Shown here in pieces: positions 35,027 through 44,212 of a stretch of 64,000 nucleotides of DNA. Position numbers and translations under genes: made by a program. The stretch's first letter is position 1. Each line of letters starts with the position of its first letter. Below the pieces are notes generated by a model. That model had not been told where the DNA came from. It ran no database searches and worked only from the letters and a program-made list of their open reading frames with translations. Origin of the DNA: Streptomyces typhae (GTDB lineage: Bacteria > Actinomycetota > Actinomycetes > Streptomycetales > Streptomycetaceae); assembly GCF_009755605.1 (NCBI RefSeq), contig NZ_WPNZ01000020.1, positions 1-64,000 on the forward strand. The letters are read 5' to 3'.

Positions 35027-36370
35027 CTACTTCTTGGACGGGTGCTTGGGCCGCTGCTGGCCCTTGCGCTGCCCGGACTTGGCTTTGCTGCGGGTGCCCT
35101 GGCCGGGCTGCTGGTTTCCGGAGCCGGTCTTGGCCTTGGCGTTCTTGGCCGCCGCGGCGGGCTTGTCCTCGGCCGTGGTGGCAGCGCCGTCCTCGGACTT
35201 GCTCAGCGAGGGCTTCGTGCCGGAGCCCGTGTCCGTGTCCGCGTCCGTCTTGGCGGCCCCGGCTCCGGTCCCGGCTGCGGGACCGGCCTGGCGCTTGGCC
35301 TTGCTCTGCCGCTTGGGCTGCTGCCGCTTGGGGGCGCCGCCGACGGCGGGGGAGCCGTCCTCGGCGGTGGCGACAGCGGTCTCGCTGACGATGACCGTGC
35401 CGTCGGGCTGGGCGGCGAGGCCGGCCTTGTTCAGGCCGTTGATGAACTTGCGCTCGTACTCGTTGCGGTCGCGGCCCTTGGCGACGATCGCCTTGACGGC
35501 ACGGGTCTGGCCACGGCTGCGGGTCTTCTTGGCGTCCGTGAGGTGCTTCTGCAGGCGCTCCAGGTACGCGGCCTGGGCCTTGGAGCCCGGCGTCGGGTTC
35601 TGACGGATCACGTACATCTGCTGGCCCATGGTCCACACGTTGGTGGTCAGCCAGTAGACGAGGACACCGACGGGGAAGTTGATGCCGAAGACGGCGAACA
35701 TGACCGGGAAGACGTACATCAGCATCTTCTGCTGCTGCATGAACGGCGTCTTCACCGTGGTGTCGACGTTCTTCGTCATCAGCTGGCGCTGGGTGAAGAA
35801 CTGCGACGCCGACATCAGGATGATCATGAGCGCGGTCACGACGCGCACGTCGGTCAGCGAGGCGCCCAGGGAGGCGACCTTGTCGGCGCTGTCCGTGAAC
35901 TTCACCGCGAGCGGGGCACCGAAGATGTGGGCGTCACGAGCGCTGTCGAGCAGCTGCTGGTCGATGACGCCGACCTTCTTGTTGGACGCGATGCCGTTGA
36001 GCACGTGGTACAGCGCGAAGAAGAACGGCGACTGCGCCAGGATGGGAAGGCACGAGGAGAGCGGGTTGGTGCCCGTCTCCTTGTACAGCTTCATCATCTC
36101 TTCGGACTGACGCTGCTTGTCGCTCTTGTAGCGTTCCTGGATCTTCTTCATCTCGGGCTGCAGCGTCTGCATGGCCCGGGTCGCCTTGATCTGCTTCACG
36201 AAGAGCGGGATCAGGCAGATACGGATCAGGATCACCAGGGACACGATCGACAGGCCCCAGGCCCAGCCCGTGTCAGGGCCGAAGATCGCACCGTACAGCT
36301 TGTGAAACTGGACGATGACCCAGGAGACGGGTGTCGTGATGAAGCTGAAGAAACCGGCAATCGTGTCCAC
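35027..36370 (-). CDS. yidC: Membrane protein insertase YidC
   Basis: This 447-aa Oxa1-family insertase places proteins in the membrane with or without Sec. The first TM is near 10-30, and the core helices run from about 35 to 250 (LPILAQSPFFFALYHVL, PVMFAVFGINFPVGVLVYW). A long basic Ala/Lys-rich C-terminal tail (about 300-447) is expected to bind ribosomes. GTG 36370 follows AAGGAG. The gene is 3 bp from yidD. Confidence 0.95.
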   Translation of the reverse strand: MDTIAGFFSFITTPVSWVIVQFHKLYGAIFGPDTGWAWGLSIVSLVILIRICLIPLFVKQIKATRAMQTLQPEMKKIQERYKSDKQRQSEEMMKLYKETGTNPLSSCLPILAQSPFFFALYHVLNGIASNKKVGVIDQQLLDSARDAHIFGAPLAVKFTDSADKVASLGASLTDVRVVTALMIILMSASQFFTQRQLMTKNVDTTVKTPFMQQQKMLMYVFPVMFAVFGINFPVGVLVYWLTTNVWTMGQQMYVIRQNPTPGSKAQAAYLERLQKHLTDAKKTRSRGQTRAVKAIVAKGRDRNEYERKFINGLNKAGLAAQPDGTVIVSETAVATAEDGSPAVGGAPKRQQPKRQSKAKRQAGPAAGTGAGAAKTDADTDTGSGTKPSLSKSEDGAATTAEDKPAAAAKNAKAKTGSGNQQPGQGTRSKAKSGQRKGQQRPKHPSKK

Positions 36371-36373
36371 TAA

Positions 36374-36733
36374 TCAGGCTCCTTGAGCATGGGACGGGGT
36401 CTCGGCGGCCGGGCTCGCGGGAGCCGGGGGCAGGTCTCCGGACGGCACGCCGACGGCGGAGGACCCGCCCTTGCGTTCGCGCCAGGCGGTGCGCAGCGTC
36501 TCGTGCCACCGCGGACGCTTGCGCGGGGCGACATGGTCGACACCGCCGAGCGACCACGGATTGCACCGCAGAATGCGCCAGGCAGTGAGCGCCGTTCCCT
36601 TGATCGCGCCGTGGCGGTCGATGGCCAGGTAGCCGTAGTGGGAGCACGATGGGTAGTACTTGCAGACGGGGCCGAGGAGTGGACTGATCGTCCACTGGTA
36701 CAGCTTGATCAGCGCCAGCAGCGGGTACTTCAT
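36374..36733 (-). CDS. yidD: Membrane protein insertion efficiency factor YidD
   Basis: This 119-aa protein has the conserved core LIKLYQWTISPLLGPVCKYY, then PSCSHYGYLAIDRHG and ILRCNPWSLGGVDHV. The three cysteines are typical. A streptomycete extension of about 40 residues, rich in Pro/Ala, follows. It overlaps rnpA by 4 bp. Confidence 0.94.
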   Translation of the reverse strand: MKYPLLALIKLYQWTISPLLGPVCKYYPSCSHYGYLAIDRHGAIKGTALTAWRILRCNPWSLGGVDHVAPRKRPRWHETLRTAWRERKGGSSAVGVPSGDLPPAPASPAAETPSHAQGA

Positions 36734-37101
36734 CGCGCGCCCCCTCCCAGCAGCCGCTCAAGAGCGGCGTCCAGGTCTCGGGCCAGCTGTGCATGGTCGG
36801 CGTCACCCGCTCCGGGCAACGCTCGTACGACTACCAGGCTACCGGGGGGCAGCTGGGCCGCCCGGTCGCTCATGAGATGGCGAAGTCTGCGCTTGACCTT
36901 GTTGCGGACCACGGCTCCACCCACGGCCTTGCTCACGACGAAACCCGCACGCGGCGGGGGAAGGCTCTCCCCCGGCACGTGCGGGTCCGTTGCACCGCTG
37001 CGTAGATGGACGACGAGAAGCGGGCGGCCGGCCCGACGACCCCGTCGTACCGCGGTCGCGAAATCTTCGCGCCGCCTCAGCCGATGCTCGGTAGGCAGCA
37101 C
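36730..37101 (-). CDS. rnpA: Ribonuclease P protein component
   Basis: This 123-aa protein subunit of RNase P helps the catalytic RNA mature tRNA 5' ends. It has RRREDFATAVRRGRRAG near the N-terminus and the family signature RNKVKRRLRHLM. GTG 37101 has only a weak ribosome-binding site 20 bp after rpmH, so it is probably coupled to rpmH translation. Confidence 0.95.
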   Translation of the reverse strand: MLPTEHRLRRREDFATAVRRGRRAGRPLLVVHLRSGATDPHVPGESLPPPRAGFVVSKAVGGAVVRNKVKRRLRHLMSDRAAQLPPGSLVVVRALPGAGDADHAQLARDLDAALERLLGGGAR

Positions 37102-37121
37102 GACGTCATGACCTAATGCGC

Positions 37122-37259
37122 TTAGGCGGACAGGCGGGCGCGACCCTTGCTACGGCGGGACGCCAGGACGGCGCGGCCGGCACGGGTGCGCATACGCAGC
37201 CGGAAGCCGTGGGTCTTCGCGCGACGACGGTTGTTCGGCTGGAAGGTGCGCTTGCTCAC
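37122..37259 (-). CDS. rpmH: 50S ribosomal protein L34
   Basis: This 45-aa protein begins MSKRTFQPNNRRRAKTHG and ends GRARLSA, the canonical L34. It starts at GTG 37259 behind GGAG and is too short for many ORF finders. It heads the leftward operon rpmH-rnpA-yidD-yidC-jag-rsmG and is divergent from dnaA. Confidence 0.96.
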   Translation of the reverse strand: MSKRTFQPNNRRRAKTHGFRLRMRTRAGRAVLASRRSKGRARLSA

Positions 37260-37635
37260 TCGGGGGCTCCAGAAATGATGTGGTGGTGGCGGGACATCGC
37301 CTGGCTGTCACCGTGCGCCCACGAGAAGCTCGCGTATACGCACCGAGTGCACCGCTTCACAATCACAGATCGTGATCTTTGCCCATCGGAGGCAGGCGGC
37401 AGCAGCCATCGACAACTCGACCTGGTTACGGTACGCGGGGCTACGCCATCCGGTCAAACCAGCGGCCTTGGAGAGACACTGTGCACAGGCTGTGGACAAC
37501 AACTTGAACCGCACCCGTCGCCCTGACTACCGTGGCTGAACTCCGATTCGTTCCCTTCCCCCTGCCCCTCCCGATTTCCGTCACTACCCGTCCCAAGAAC
37601 CACACCTTCGTGGGACCCGTGAGAGAGCGTGCCCT
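37260..37635. promoter_or_regulatory. rpmH/dnaA divergent promoter region with a DnaA box
   Basis: This 376-bp gap carries a perfect TTGTCCACA on the minus strand (37491-37499), with a TGTGCACAG-like sequence just upstream. That fits autoregulation of dnaA. A small palindrome ATCAC-AGATC-GTGAT lies at 37362-37376 on the rpmH side. No other gene is seen. Confidence 0.75.
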
Positions 37636-39807
37636 GTGGCTGACGTACCTGCCGATCTTGCCGCAGTGTGGCCACGGGTACTGGAACAACTTCTGGGAGA
37701 GGGGCGGGGGCAGGGCGTAGAGGCGAAGGACGAGCACTGGATCAAACGGTGCCAGCCGCTGGCGCTCGTCGCCGACACCGCGCTCCTTGCCGTGCCGAAC
37801 GAGTTCGCCAAAGGGGTCCTGGAGGGCCGTCTCGCCCCTGTCGTCAGCGAGACCCTGAGCCGGGAGTGCGGCCGTCCGATCCGCATCGCGATCACGGTCG
37901 ACGACTCCATGGGCGAGCCTGCGACGCCTCCGGCCCCGCCGGTCCAGCAGCAGCCCCGCTACGACGAGCAGCCTCCCCGGCCCTCCCAGTACGACGAGCA
38001 ACCGTCCCGCTACGACGAGCAGTCCTCCCGCTCCTCCCAGTACGACGAACAGCCGCCCCGCTACGACGGCCAGCCCTCGCGGTCCTCCCAGTACGACGAG
38101 CACCCGCCGCGGTACGAGGAGCAGGAGCTGCCCTCTGCCGGTCAGGGGCATGACAGCCGCGACGCCCATGATTCCCGTGACCCGCGCGATCCGCGTGATC
38201 CTCGCGACGCCCGTGATCCGCACGGCTCGCACGACGCCTACGACGGGTACGGCCGCCGCCCCGCGGACGACCAGCTCCCCACCGCCCGCCCGGCCTACCC
38301 GGGCTATCAGCGCCCCGGAGCCTGGCCGCAGCAGCCCCAGGACGACTACGGCTGGCAGCAGCCCCGGCTCGGCTACCCCGACCGCGACCCGTACGCGAAC
38401 CCGCAGCAGCCGCAGCACGACTACCGCTCGCAGCCGCCGGAGCGCGGACCGTACGACCTGGACCGCCAGCACCAGGACCGGCAGTCGCAGGACCGGCAGT
38501 CGCAGGACCGGCACGAACGCCGGGAGCGGCACGATCGGAACGAGTCCGGCGGCGCGGGCACCGGCGGGCACTCCAGCCACACAGGCCCCTCCGGCCACAG
38601 CAGCCACACTGGCCACTCCAGTCACACCGGCCACTCCGGCCCGGGAGGGCAGGGCGGCCGAGGCGGACCGGGCGGCCCCCCCATGGGCCGCGGCGGCACC
38701 CCCCTGCCCGCGTCGAGCGGCGCCCCCGGCCCGCTGGCCGCGCAGCCCGCACCCGCGACGGGGCCCGGCGAGCCCACCGCGCGCCTGAACCCGAAGTACC
38801 TCTTCGACACCTTCGTCATCGGCGCGTCGAACCGGTTCGCGCACGCGGCCGCAGTGGCCGTGGCCGAGGCGCCGGCGAAGGCGTACAACCCGCTGTTCAT
38901 CTACGGGGAGTCGGGACTCGGCAAAACGCATCTGCTGCACGCGATCGGGCACTACGCCCGCAGCCTCTACCCCGGCACGCGCGTGCGCTATGTGAGCTCC
39001 GAGGAGTTCACCAACGAGTTCATCAACTCCATCCGCGACGGCAAGGGCGACAGCTTCCGCAAGCGCTACCGCGAGATGGACATCCTCCTGGTCGACGACA
39101 TCCAGTTCCTCGCGGACAAGGAGTCGACGCAGGAGGAGTTCTTCCACACCTTCAACACGCTCCACAACGCCAACAAGCAGATCGTGCTCTCCAGCGACCG
39201 GCCGCCCAAGCAGCTGGTGACCCTGGAGGACCGGCTGCGCAACCGCTTCGAGTGGGGCCTGATCACCGACGTCCAGCCGCCCGAGCTGGAGACGCGTATC
39301 GCGATCCTCCGTAAGAAGGCGGTGCAGGAGCAGCTCAACGCCCCGCCGGAGGTCCTGGAGTTCATCGCGTCGCGCATCTCGCGGAACATCCGTGAGCTGG
39401 AGGGCGCGCTGATCCGGGTGACGGCGTTCGCCTCGCTCAACCGGCAGCCAGTGGACCTCGGCCTGACGGAGATCGTCCTGAAGGACCTGATCCCCGGCGG
39501 CGAGGACGCGGCGCCGGAGATCACGGCGACGGCCATCATGGCGGCGACCGCGGACTACTTCGGTCTCACGGTGGACGACCTGTGCGGGTCCTCGCGCAGC
39601 CGGGTCCTGGTCACGGCACGGCAGATCGCCATGTACCTCTGCCGGGAGCTCACCGACCTCTCGCTGCCGAAGATCGGCGCGCAGTTCGGCGGCCGCGACC
39701 ACACGACCGTGATGCACGCCGACCGCAAGATCCGCGCGCTGATGGCCGAGCGCCGCTCCATCTACAACCAGGTCACCGAGCTGACCAACCGCATCAAGAA
39801 CGGCTAA
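37636..39807 (+). CDS. dnaA: Chromosomal replication initiator DnaA
   Basis: This 723-aa initiator binds DnaA boxes and opens oriC. Domain I covers 1 to about 95 (LAAVWPRVLEQLLG). Domain II is about 285 residues of low-complexity QYDEQPSRYDEQ, RDPRDPRDA, QDRQSQDR and SSHTGHSS repeats. Domain III starts near 384, with Walker A GESGLGKTH (about 424) and Walker B ILLVDDIQFL (about 480). Domain IV ends with the box-reading GGRDHTTVMHADRK (about 684-697). GTG 37636 is used. It is longer than most streptomycete DnaAs, entirely through domain II. Confidence 0.97.
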   Translation: MADVPADLAAVWPRVLEQLLGEGRGQGVEAKDEHWIKRCQPLALVADTALLAVPNEFAKGVLEGRLAPVVSETLSRECGRPIRIAITVDDSMGEPATPPAPPVQQQPRYDEQPPRPSQYDEQPSRYDEQSSRSSQYDEQPPRYDGQPSRSSQYDEHPPRYEEQELPSAGQGHDSRDAHDSRDPRDPRDPRDARDPHGSHDAYDGYGRRPADDQLPTARPAYPGYQRPGAWPQQPQDDYGWQQPRLGYPDRDPYANPQQPQHDYRSQPPERGPYDLDRQHQDRQSQDRQSQDRHERRERHDRNESGGAGTGGHSSHTGPSGHSSHTGHSSHTGHSGPGGQGGRGGPGGPPMGRGGTPLPASSGAPGPLAAQPAPATGPGEPTARLNPKYLFDTFVIGASNRFAHAAAVAVAEAPAKAYNPLFIYGESGLGKTHLLHAIGHYARSLYPGTRVRYVSSEEFTNEFINSIRDGKGDSFRKRYREMDILLVDDIQFLADKESTQEEFFHTFNTLHNANKQIVLSSDRPPKQLVTLEDRLRNRFEWGLITDVQPPELETRIAILRKKAVQEQLNAPPEVLEFIASRISRNIRELEGALIRVTAFASLNRQPVDLGLTEIVLKDLIPGGEDAAPEITATAIMAATADYFGLTVDDLCGSSRSRVLVTARQIAMYLCRELTDLSLPKIGAQFGGRDHTTVMHADRKIRALMAERRSIYNQVTELTNRIKNG

Positions 39808-39899
39808 GCGCTGGCGGGGGCGCCTTGGGCTGTACGGGGCTGTTCCCTCGCCCTGTGGCCTTGCCGACTTTTCCCTTGCGCAGGGTGCCGTTCGTCGGC

Positions 39900-40022
39900 C
39901 TGCGGCCTCGTCCTCAAACGCCGGACGGGCTTTCAGTGCCCTGTGGCCTCGTCGTCCTAGAGCGCCGGACGGGCTTTCAATGTCCTGCGGGCTCGTCCTC
40001 AAAGGGGGCGGGCAAGCTTTCT
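39900..40022. repeat. Three tandem GCCGGACGGGCT-type repeats before oriC
   Basis: Units begin CTG[C/T]GG at 39900, 39941 and 39985. The first two contain CGCCGGACGGGCTTTCA and end with TGTCC- or TGCC-like sequence; the third is diverged. This GCCGGACGGGC motif is a common intergenic repeat in streptomycete genomes. Confidence 0.8.
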
Positions 40023-40119
40023 CACCCCGCTCGCCGGTCTCGCGTGGTCCCGGGCCTGTCGGCAAACTCCCTCCTGCCACGTGATGACAGGCCCCAGGGC
40101 GCTCCGGAACCCCTCCGGA

Positions 40120-40700
40120 GCGCCCTTCGCGTTGTCCACACGCCTGTGGGCGCGACCTCGCCGACATCTGATGTTCGATTCCGGGTCACCGGCGCCGAGT
40201 TCTCCACAGCGATGTGGCCTTTGCACCTTCCACACCCTGGGGAGAGGCGAGTTGTCCAGATCGTGTCCACAGGGGACCCTGCTGAATGTTCATCAGACCA
40301 GGTCAGTGGGTTGTGGATTCGTGGACGAAGGCTTTCCACAGACTGTGGATGAAGATCGTGTCCACAGGGCCTGCTCGTGGTTGTCCACCGGCGGCCCACA
40401 GGCGGAGGCCGGTTGTGCACAGCTTCCCCACAGGGCTGTCCACTGTTCGGCAACGCGACGCGCCCTCTCACCGTGACGAGTGAAAGGCGTCACACCAAGG
40501 TGCCGGGTTGGCCTGTGGGGAAGCTGGGTAAAGCTGGGGACAGGGTTGGGGAGAAGTGGCCCCTCCCTGTGCATCGGGTGTGCAGAACTTTCGCCCGTCC
40601 ACAGATTCCACCGGTTGTCCACTGCGGCCGCCCACAGGGCCGGTGGACAAAAAACCGGTGCTGACCTGCGCTTTCGCGGTTATCCACGGTTTCCACAGGG
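40120..40700. other. oriC: Origin of replication oriC (DnaA-box cluster)
   Basis: The 1,070-bp gap between dnaA and dnaN holds many DnaA boxes. A perfect TTGTCCACA is at 40132-40140. One-mismatch boxes are TTCTCCACA 40200-40208, TTGTCCAGA 40252-40260, GTGTCCACA 40263-40271 and 40358-40366, TTGTCCACC 40381-40389, TTGTGCACA 40413-40421, TTGTCCACT 40615-40623 and GGTGGACAA 40642-40650 (minus). Weaker ones include CTTTCCACA 40332-40340, TTCCCCACA 40424-40432 and TTATCCACG 40680-40688. The spread-out layout of many boxes without a strong AT-rich stretch is typical of streptomycete origins. Confidence 0.93.
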
Positions 40701-40877
40701 CCTACTACTACTGCCCCCTAGAGTGACCTGGGAATCCGTTTCGAAGTGGGGCCTGTGCACAACTCGCCGCTCGGCCCGCCTCCGCCTCTCGGCACGACTT
40801 GACCCTGACGGGCACCAGCTGTCAGTGCGGTGCGTCAGACTGGTCCCCAGTGCCAGCAACAGCAGGAGGGCGGCTAA
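40701..40877 (+). promoter_or_regulatory. dnaN leader
   Basis: This stretch between the last DnaA boxes and dnaN ends with a strong GCAGGAGGGCGG ribosome-binding site. I see no clear promoter and no other gene. Confidence 0.5.
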
Positions 40878-42008
40878 GTGAAGATCCGGGTGGAACGCGA
40901 CGTACTCGCGGAGGCGGTGGCGTGGGCGGCACGCAGCCTCCCGGCTCGGCCGCCAGCGCCCGTCCTCGCGGGCCTGCTGCTGAAGGCCGAGGAGGGCGCC
41001 CTCTCCCTTTCCAGCTTCGACTACGAGGTCTCGGCGCGCGTGTCCGTGGACGCGGAGGTCGACGAAGAGGGCACGGTCCTCGTGTCCGGCCGGCTGCTCG
41101 CCGACATCTGCCGAGCCCTGCCCAACCGCCCGGTGGAGATTTCCACAGACGGTGTACGGGCGACGGTGGTCTGCGGCTCCTCCCGGTTCACACTCCACAC
41201 CCTGCCTGTGGAGGAGTATCCGGCGCTGCCGCAGATGCCCACGGCGACGGGCACGGTCCCCGGTGAGGTCTTCGCCGCCGCCGCGAACCAGGTGGCGATC
41301 GCCGCGGGCCGCGACGACACCCTCCCGGTGCTCACGGGTGTGCGCATCGAGATCGAGGGCGACAAGGTCACCCTGGCGTCCACCGACCGCTACCGCTTCG
41401 CGGTCCGCGAGTTCCTGTGGAAGCCGGAGGACCCGGAGGCGTCCGCGGTCGCCCTGGTGCCCGCCAAGACCCTCCAGGACACCGCCAAGGCCCTCACGAG
41501 CGGCGACACGGTCACCCTGGCGCTCTCCGGCTCCGGCGCGGGCGAGGGCCTGATCGGCTTCGAGGGCGCGGGCCGCCGCACCACCACGCGGCTGCTCGAA
41601 GGCGACCTGCCGAAGTACCGCACGCTGTTCCCGACGGAGTTCAACTCGGTCGCCGTCATCGAGACGCCCCCCTTCGTGGAGGCCGTCAAGCGCGTGGCCC
41701 TCGTCGCCGAGCGGAACACCCCGGTGCGGCTCAGCTTCGAGCAGGGCGTGCTCATCCTGGAAGCAGGCTCCAGCGACGACGCACAGGCTGTGGAAAGGGT
41801 CGACGCCCAGCTGGAGGGCGACGACATCTCGATCGCCTTCAACCCGACGTTCCTGCTGGACGGCCTGAGCGCGATCGACTCCCCGGTCGCCCAGCTCTCG
41901 TTCACGACGTCCACCAAGCCCGCGCTCCTGAGCGGCAGGCCCGCTCTCGACGCGGAGGCGGACGACGCGTACAAGTACCTGATCATGCCCGTACGTCTGA
42001 GCGGCTGA
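40878..42008 (+). CDS. dnaN: DNA polymerase III beta sliding clamp
   Basis: This 376-aa clamp tethers the replicative polymerase. Three clamp folds are visible: MKIRVERDVLAEAV at the start, the middle VTLASTDRYRFAVREF, and the end YKYLIMPVRL. GTG 40878 follows GGAGGG. It begins the rightward series dnaN-gnd-recF-DUF721-gyrB-gyrA. Confidence 0.97.
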   Translation: MKIRVERDVLAEAVAWAARSLPARPPAPVLAGLLLKAEEGALSLSSFDYEVSARVSVDAEVDEEGTVLVSGRLLADICRALPNRPVEISTDGVRATVVCGSSRFTLHTLPVEEYPALPQMPTATGTVPGEVFAAAANQVAIAAGRDDTLPVLTGVRIEIEGDKVTLASTDRYRFAVREFLWKPEDPEASAVALVPAKTLQDTAKALTSGDTVTLALSGSGAGEGLIGFEGAGRRTTTRLLEGDLPKYRTLFPTEFNSVAVIETPPFVEAVKRVALVAERNTPVRLSFEQGVLILEAGSSDDAQAVERVDAQLEGDDISIAFNPTFLLDGLSAIDSPVAQLSFTTSTKPALLSGRPALDAEADDAYKYLIMPVRLSG

Positions 42009-42115
42009 GCCCACAGGTGTGTGGCCGCGTCCGGGCGTAGGCTCGGACGCGGGTACGAAAGTGCCCTGGGTACAGCAGGTGCCCCCACGCCACGTCGCTA
42101 GTTAGGAAAGCACTG

Positions 42116-43000
42116 ATGGAGCTCGGTCTCGTCGGTCTCGGCAAGATGGGCGGCAACATGCGCGAGCGCATCCGCCGCGCAGGCCACACCGTCATCGGAT
42201 ACGACCGCAACCCGGACCTCGCGGATGTCGACAGCCTCGAAGAGCTGGTGGGCCGCCTCAAGGGCCCGCGCGTGGTGTGGGTGATGGTGCCGGCCGGGGC
42301 CGCGACCCAGTCCACCATCGACGAGCTCGGCGAGCTCCTGGAGCCCGGCGACGTCGTCGTGGACGGCGGCAACTCGCGCTGGACGGACGACGAGAAGCAC
42401 GCTGAGGAGCTGAAGGCCAAGGGCATCGGCTTCGTCGACTGCGGCGTGTCCGGCGGCGTCTGGGGCCTGAAGAACGGCTACGCGCTGATGTACGGCGGCG
42501 ACAAGGAGAACGTCGCCAAGGTGCAGCCGGTCTTCGACGCGCTCAAGCCCGAGGGCGACTTCGGCTCGGTGCACGCGGGCAAGGTCGGCGCGGGCCACTT
42601 CGCGAAGATGGTCCACAACGGCATCGAGTACGCGATGATGCAGGCCTACGCCGAGGGCTGGGAGCTCCTGGAGGCCGTGGACTCGGTCACCGACGTCCGT
42701 GAGGTCTTCCGCTCCTGGCAGGAGGGCACGGTCATCCGTTCCTGGCTGCTCGACCTCGCGGTCAACGCCCTCGACGACGACGAGCACCTGGACAAGCTGC
42801 GCGGCTTCGCGCAGGACTCCGGCGAGGGCCGCTGGACGGTCGAGGCGGCGATCGACAACGCGGTGCCGCTGCCCGCGATCACCGCGTCCCTGTTCGCCCG
42901 GTTCGCCTCGCGGCAGGACGACTCGCCGCAGATGAAGATGATCGCGGCCCTGCGCAACCAGTTCGGCGGCCACGCGGTCGAGTCCAAGAGCGAGCACTGA
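42116..43000 (+). CDS. gnd: 6-phosphogluconate dehydrogenase, short form
   Basis: This 294-aa oxidative decarboxylase of the pentose phosphate pathway has the NAD(P) site GLVGLGKMGGNM (4-15), VVDGGNSRWTDD and GAGHFAKMVHNGIEYAMMQ. It belongs to the short, about 300-aa class lacking the second helical C-terminal repeat, often NAD-preferring. It lies between dnaN and recF, a conserved actinobacterial insertion into the replication cluster. Confidence 0.93.
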   Translation: MELGLVGLGKMGGNMRERIRRAGHTVIGYDRNPDLADVDSLEELVGRLKGPRVVWVMVPAGAATQSTIDELGELLEPGDVVVDGGNSRWTDDEKHAEELKAKGIGFVDCGVSGGVWGLKNGYALMYGGDKENVAKVQPVFDALKPEGDFGSVHAGKVGAGHFAKMVHNGIEYAMMQAYAEGWELLEAVDSVTDVREVFRSWQEGTVIRSWLLDLAVNALDDDEHLDKLRGFAQDSGEGRWTVEAAIDNAVPLPAITASLFARFASRQDDSPQMKMIAALRNQFGGHAVESKSEH

Positions 43001-43087
43001 TCGAGCCCGGCCGCCGTCCACAGCCTGTGCGCCGGGGCGGAGCGCTGAGAAGAAGATGAAGTAGGCCGGGGGAGGTCGGCGTACACC

Positions 43088-44212
43088 ATGCACGTCACGC
43101 ACCTTTCCCTGGCCGACTTCCGCTCCTACGCCCGGGTCGAGGTCCCGCTCGACCCGGGCGTCACCGCGTTCGTCGGCCCCAACGGCCAGGGCAAGACCAA
43201 TCTCGTCGAGGCCGTCGGCTATCTGGCCACCCTCGGCAGCCACCGGGTCTCCTCGGACGCCCCGCTGGTACGGATGGGCGCCGACCGCGCGATCGTCAGG
43301 GCCAACGTCCGGCAGGGCGAGCGCCAGCAGCTCATCGAGCTCGAACTGAACCCCGGCAAGGCGAACCGTGCCCGCATCAACAGGTCCTCGCAGGTCAGGC
43401 CCCGTGACGTACTCGGTATCGTGCGGACGGTCCTGTTCGCCCCCGAGGACCTGGCGCTGGTCAAGGGCGACCCCGGGGAGCGCAGGCGCTTCCTGGACGA
43501 GCTGATCACCGCCCGCTCGCCGCGCATGGCGGGCGTGCGCTCCGACTACGACCGCGTCCTGAAGCAGCGCAACACCCTCCTGAAGTCGGCCGCGCTCGCG
43601 CGCCGCCACGGCGGCCGCTCCATGGACCTGTCCACACTCGACGTCTGGGACCAGCACCTGGCCCGCGCGGGCGCCGAGCTGCTCGCCCAGCGCCTCGACC
43701 TGATCGCCGCGCTGCAGCCGCTCGCCGACAAGGCGTACGAGCAGCTGGCGCCCGGCGGCGGCCCGCTCGCCCTCGAATACAAGCCCTCCGCCGCGGACAT
43801 CGTCGGCCACGCGCGCGAGGAGCTGTACGAACAGCTGATGGCGGCCCTTGCGGAGGCCCGCAAGCAGGAGATCGAGCGCGGCGTGACGCTGATCGGCCCG
43901 CACCGCGACGACCTGCTGCTCAAGCTCGGCCAGCTCCCCGCGAAGGGGTACGCGAGCCACGGCGAGTCCTGGTCGTACGCCCTCGCCCTGCGCCTGGCCT
44001 CCTACGACCTGCTGCGGGCCGAGGGCAACGAACCGGTCCTCGTCCTCGACGACGTCTTCGCCGAGCTGGACGCCCGGCGCCGGGAGCGGCTGGCGGAGCT
44101 GGTGGCCCCGGGCGAGCAGGTCCTGGTGACGGCAGCGGTGGAGGACGACGTGCCGGGCGTGCTCACGGGCGCGCGGTACTCCGTGGCGGAGGGCGCGGTG
44201 GAGCGCGTATGA
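43088..44212 (+). CDS. recF: DNA repair protein RecF
   Basis: This 374-aa SMC-like ATPase loads RecA at gaps. Walker A is GPNGQGKTN (30-38), the signature is near FAPEDLALVKGDP, and Walker B is VLVLDDVFAELD (about 318-329). ATG 43088. Its last codon overlaps the DUF721 gene by 4 bp. Confidence 0.96.
   Translation: MHVTHLSLADFRSYARVEVPLDPGVTAFVGPNGQGKTNLVEAVGYLATLGSHRVSSDAPLVRMGADRAIVRANVRQGERQQLIELELNPGKANRARINRSSQVRPRDVLGIVRTVLFAPEDLALVKGDPGERRRFLDELITARSPRMAGVRSDYDRVLKQRNTLLKSAALARRHGGRSMDLSTLDVWDQHLARAGAELLAQRLDLIAALQPLADKAYEQLAPGGGPLALEYKPSAADIVGHAREELYEQLMAALAEARKQEIERGVTLIGPHRDDLLLKLGQLPAKGYASHGESWSYALALRLASYDLLRAEGNEPVLVLDDVFAELDARRRERLAELVAPGEQVLVTAAVEDDVPGVLTGARYSVAEGAVERV

Noticed and set aside
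37260..37635. A second oriC in the rpmH-dnaA gap
   Set aside because: Only one perfect DnaA box and one weak neighbour are present; it fits dnaA autoregulation better than an origin.
37441..40167. 908-aa minus-strand open frame opposite dnaA
   Set aside because: It mirrors the repetitive domain II and conserved core of dnaA, has low-complexity composition and no recognisable domain.
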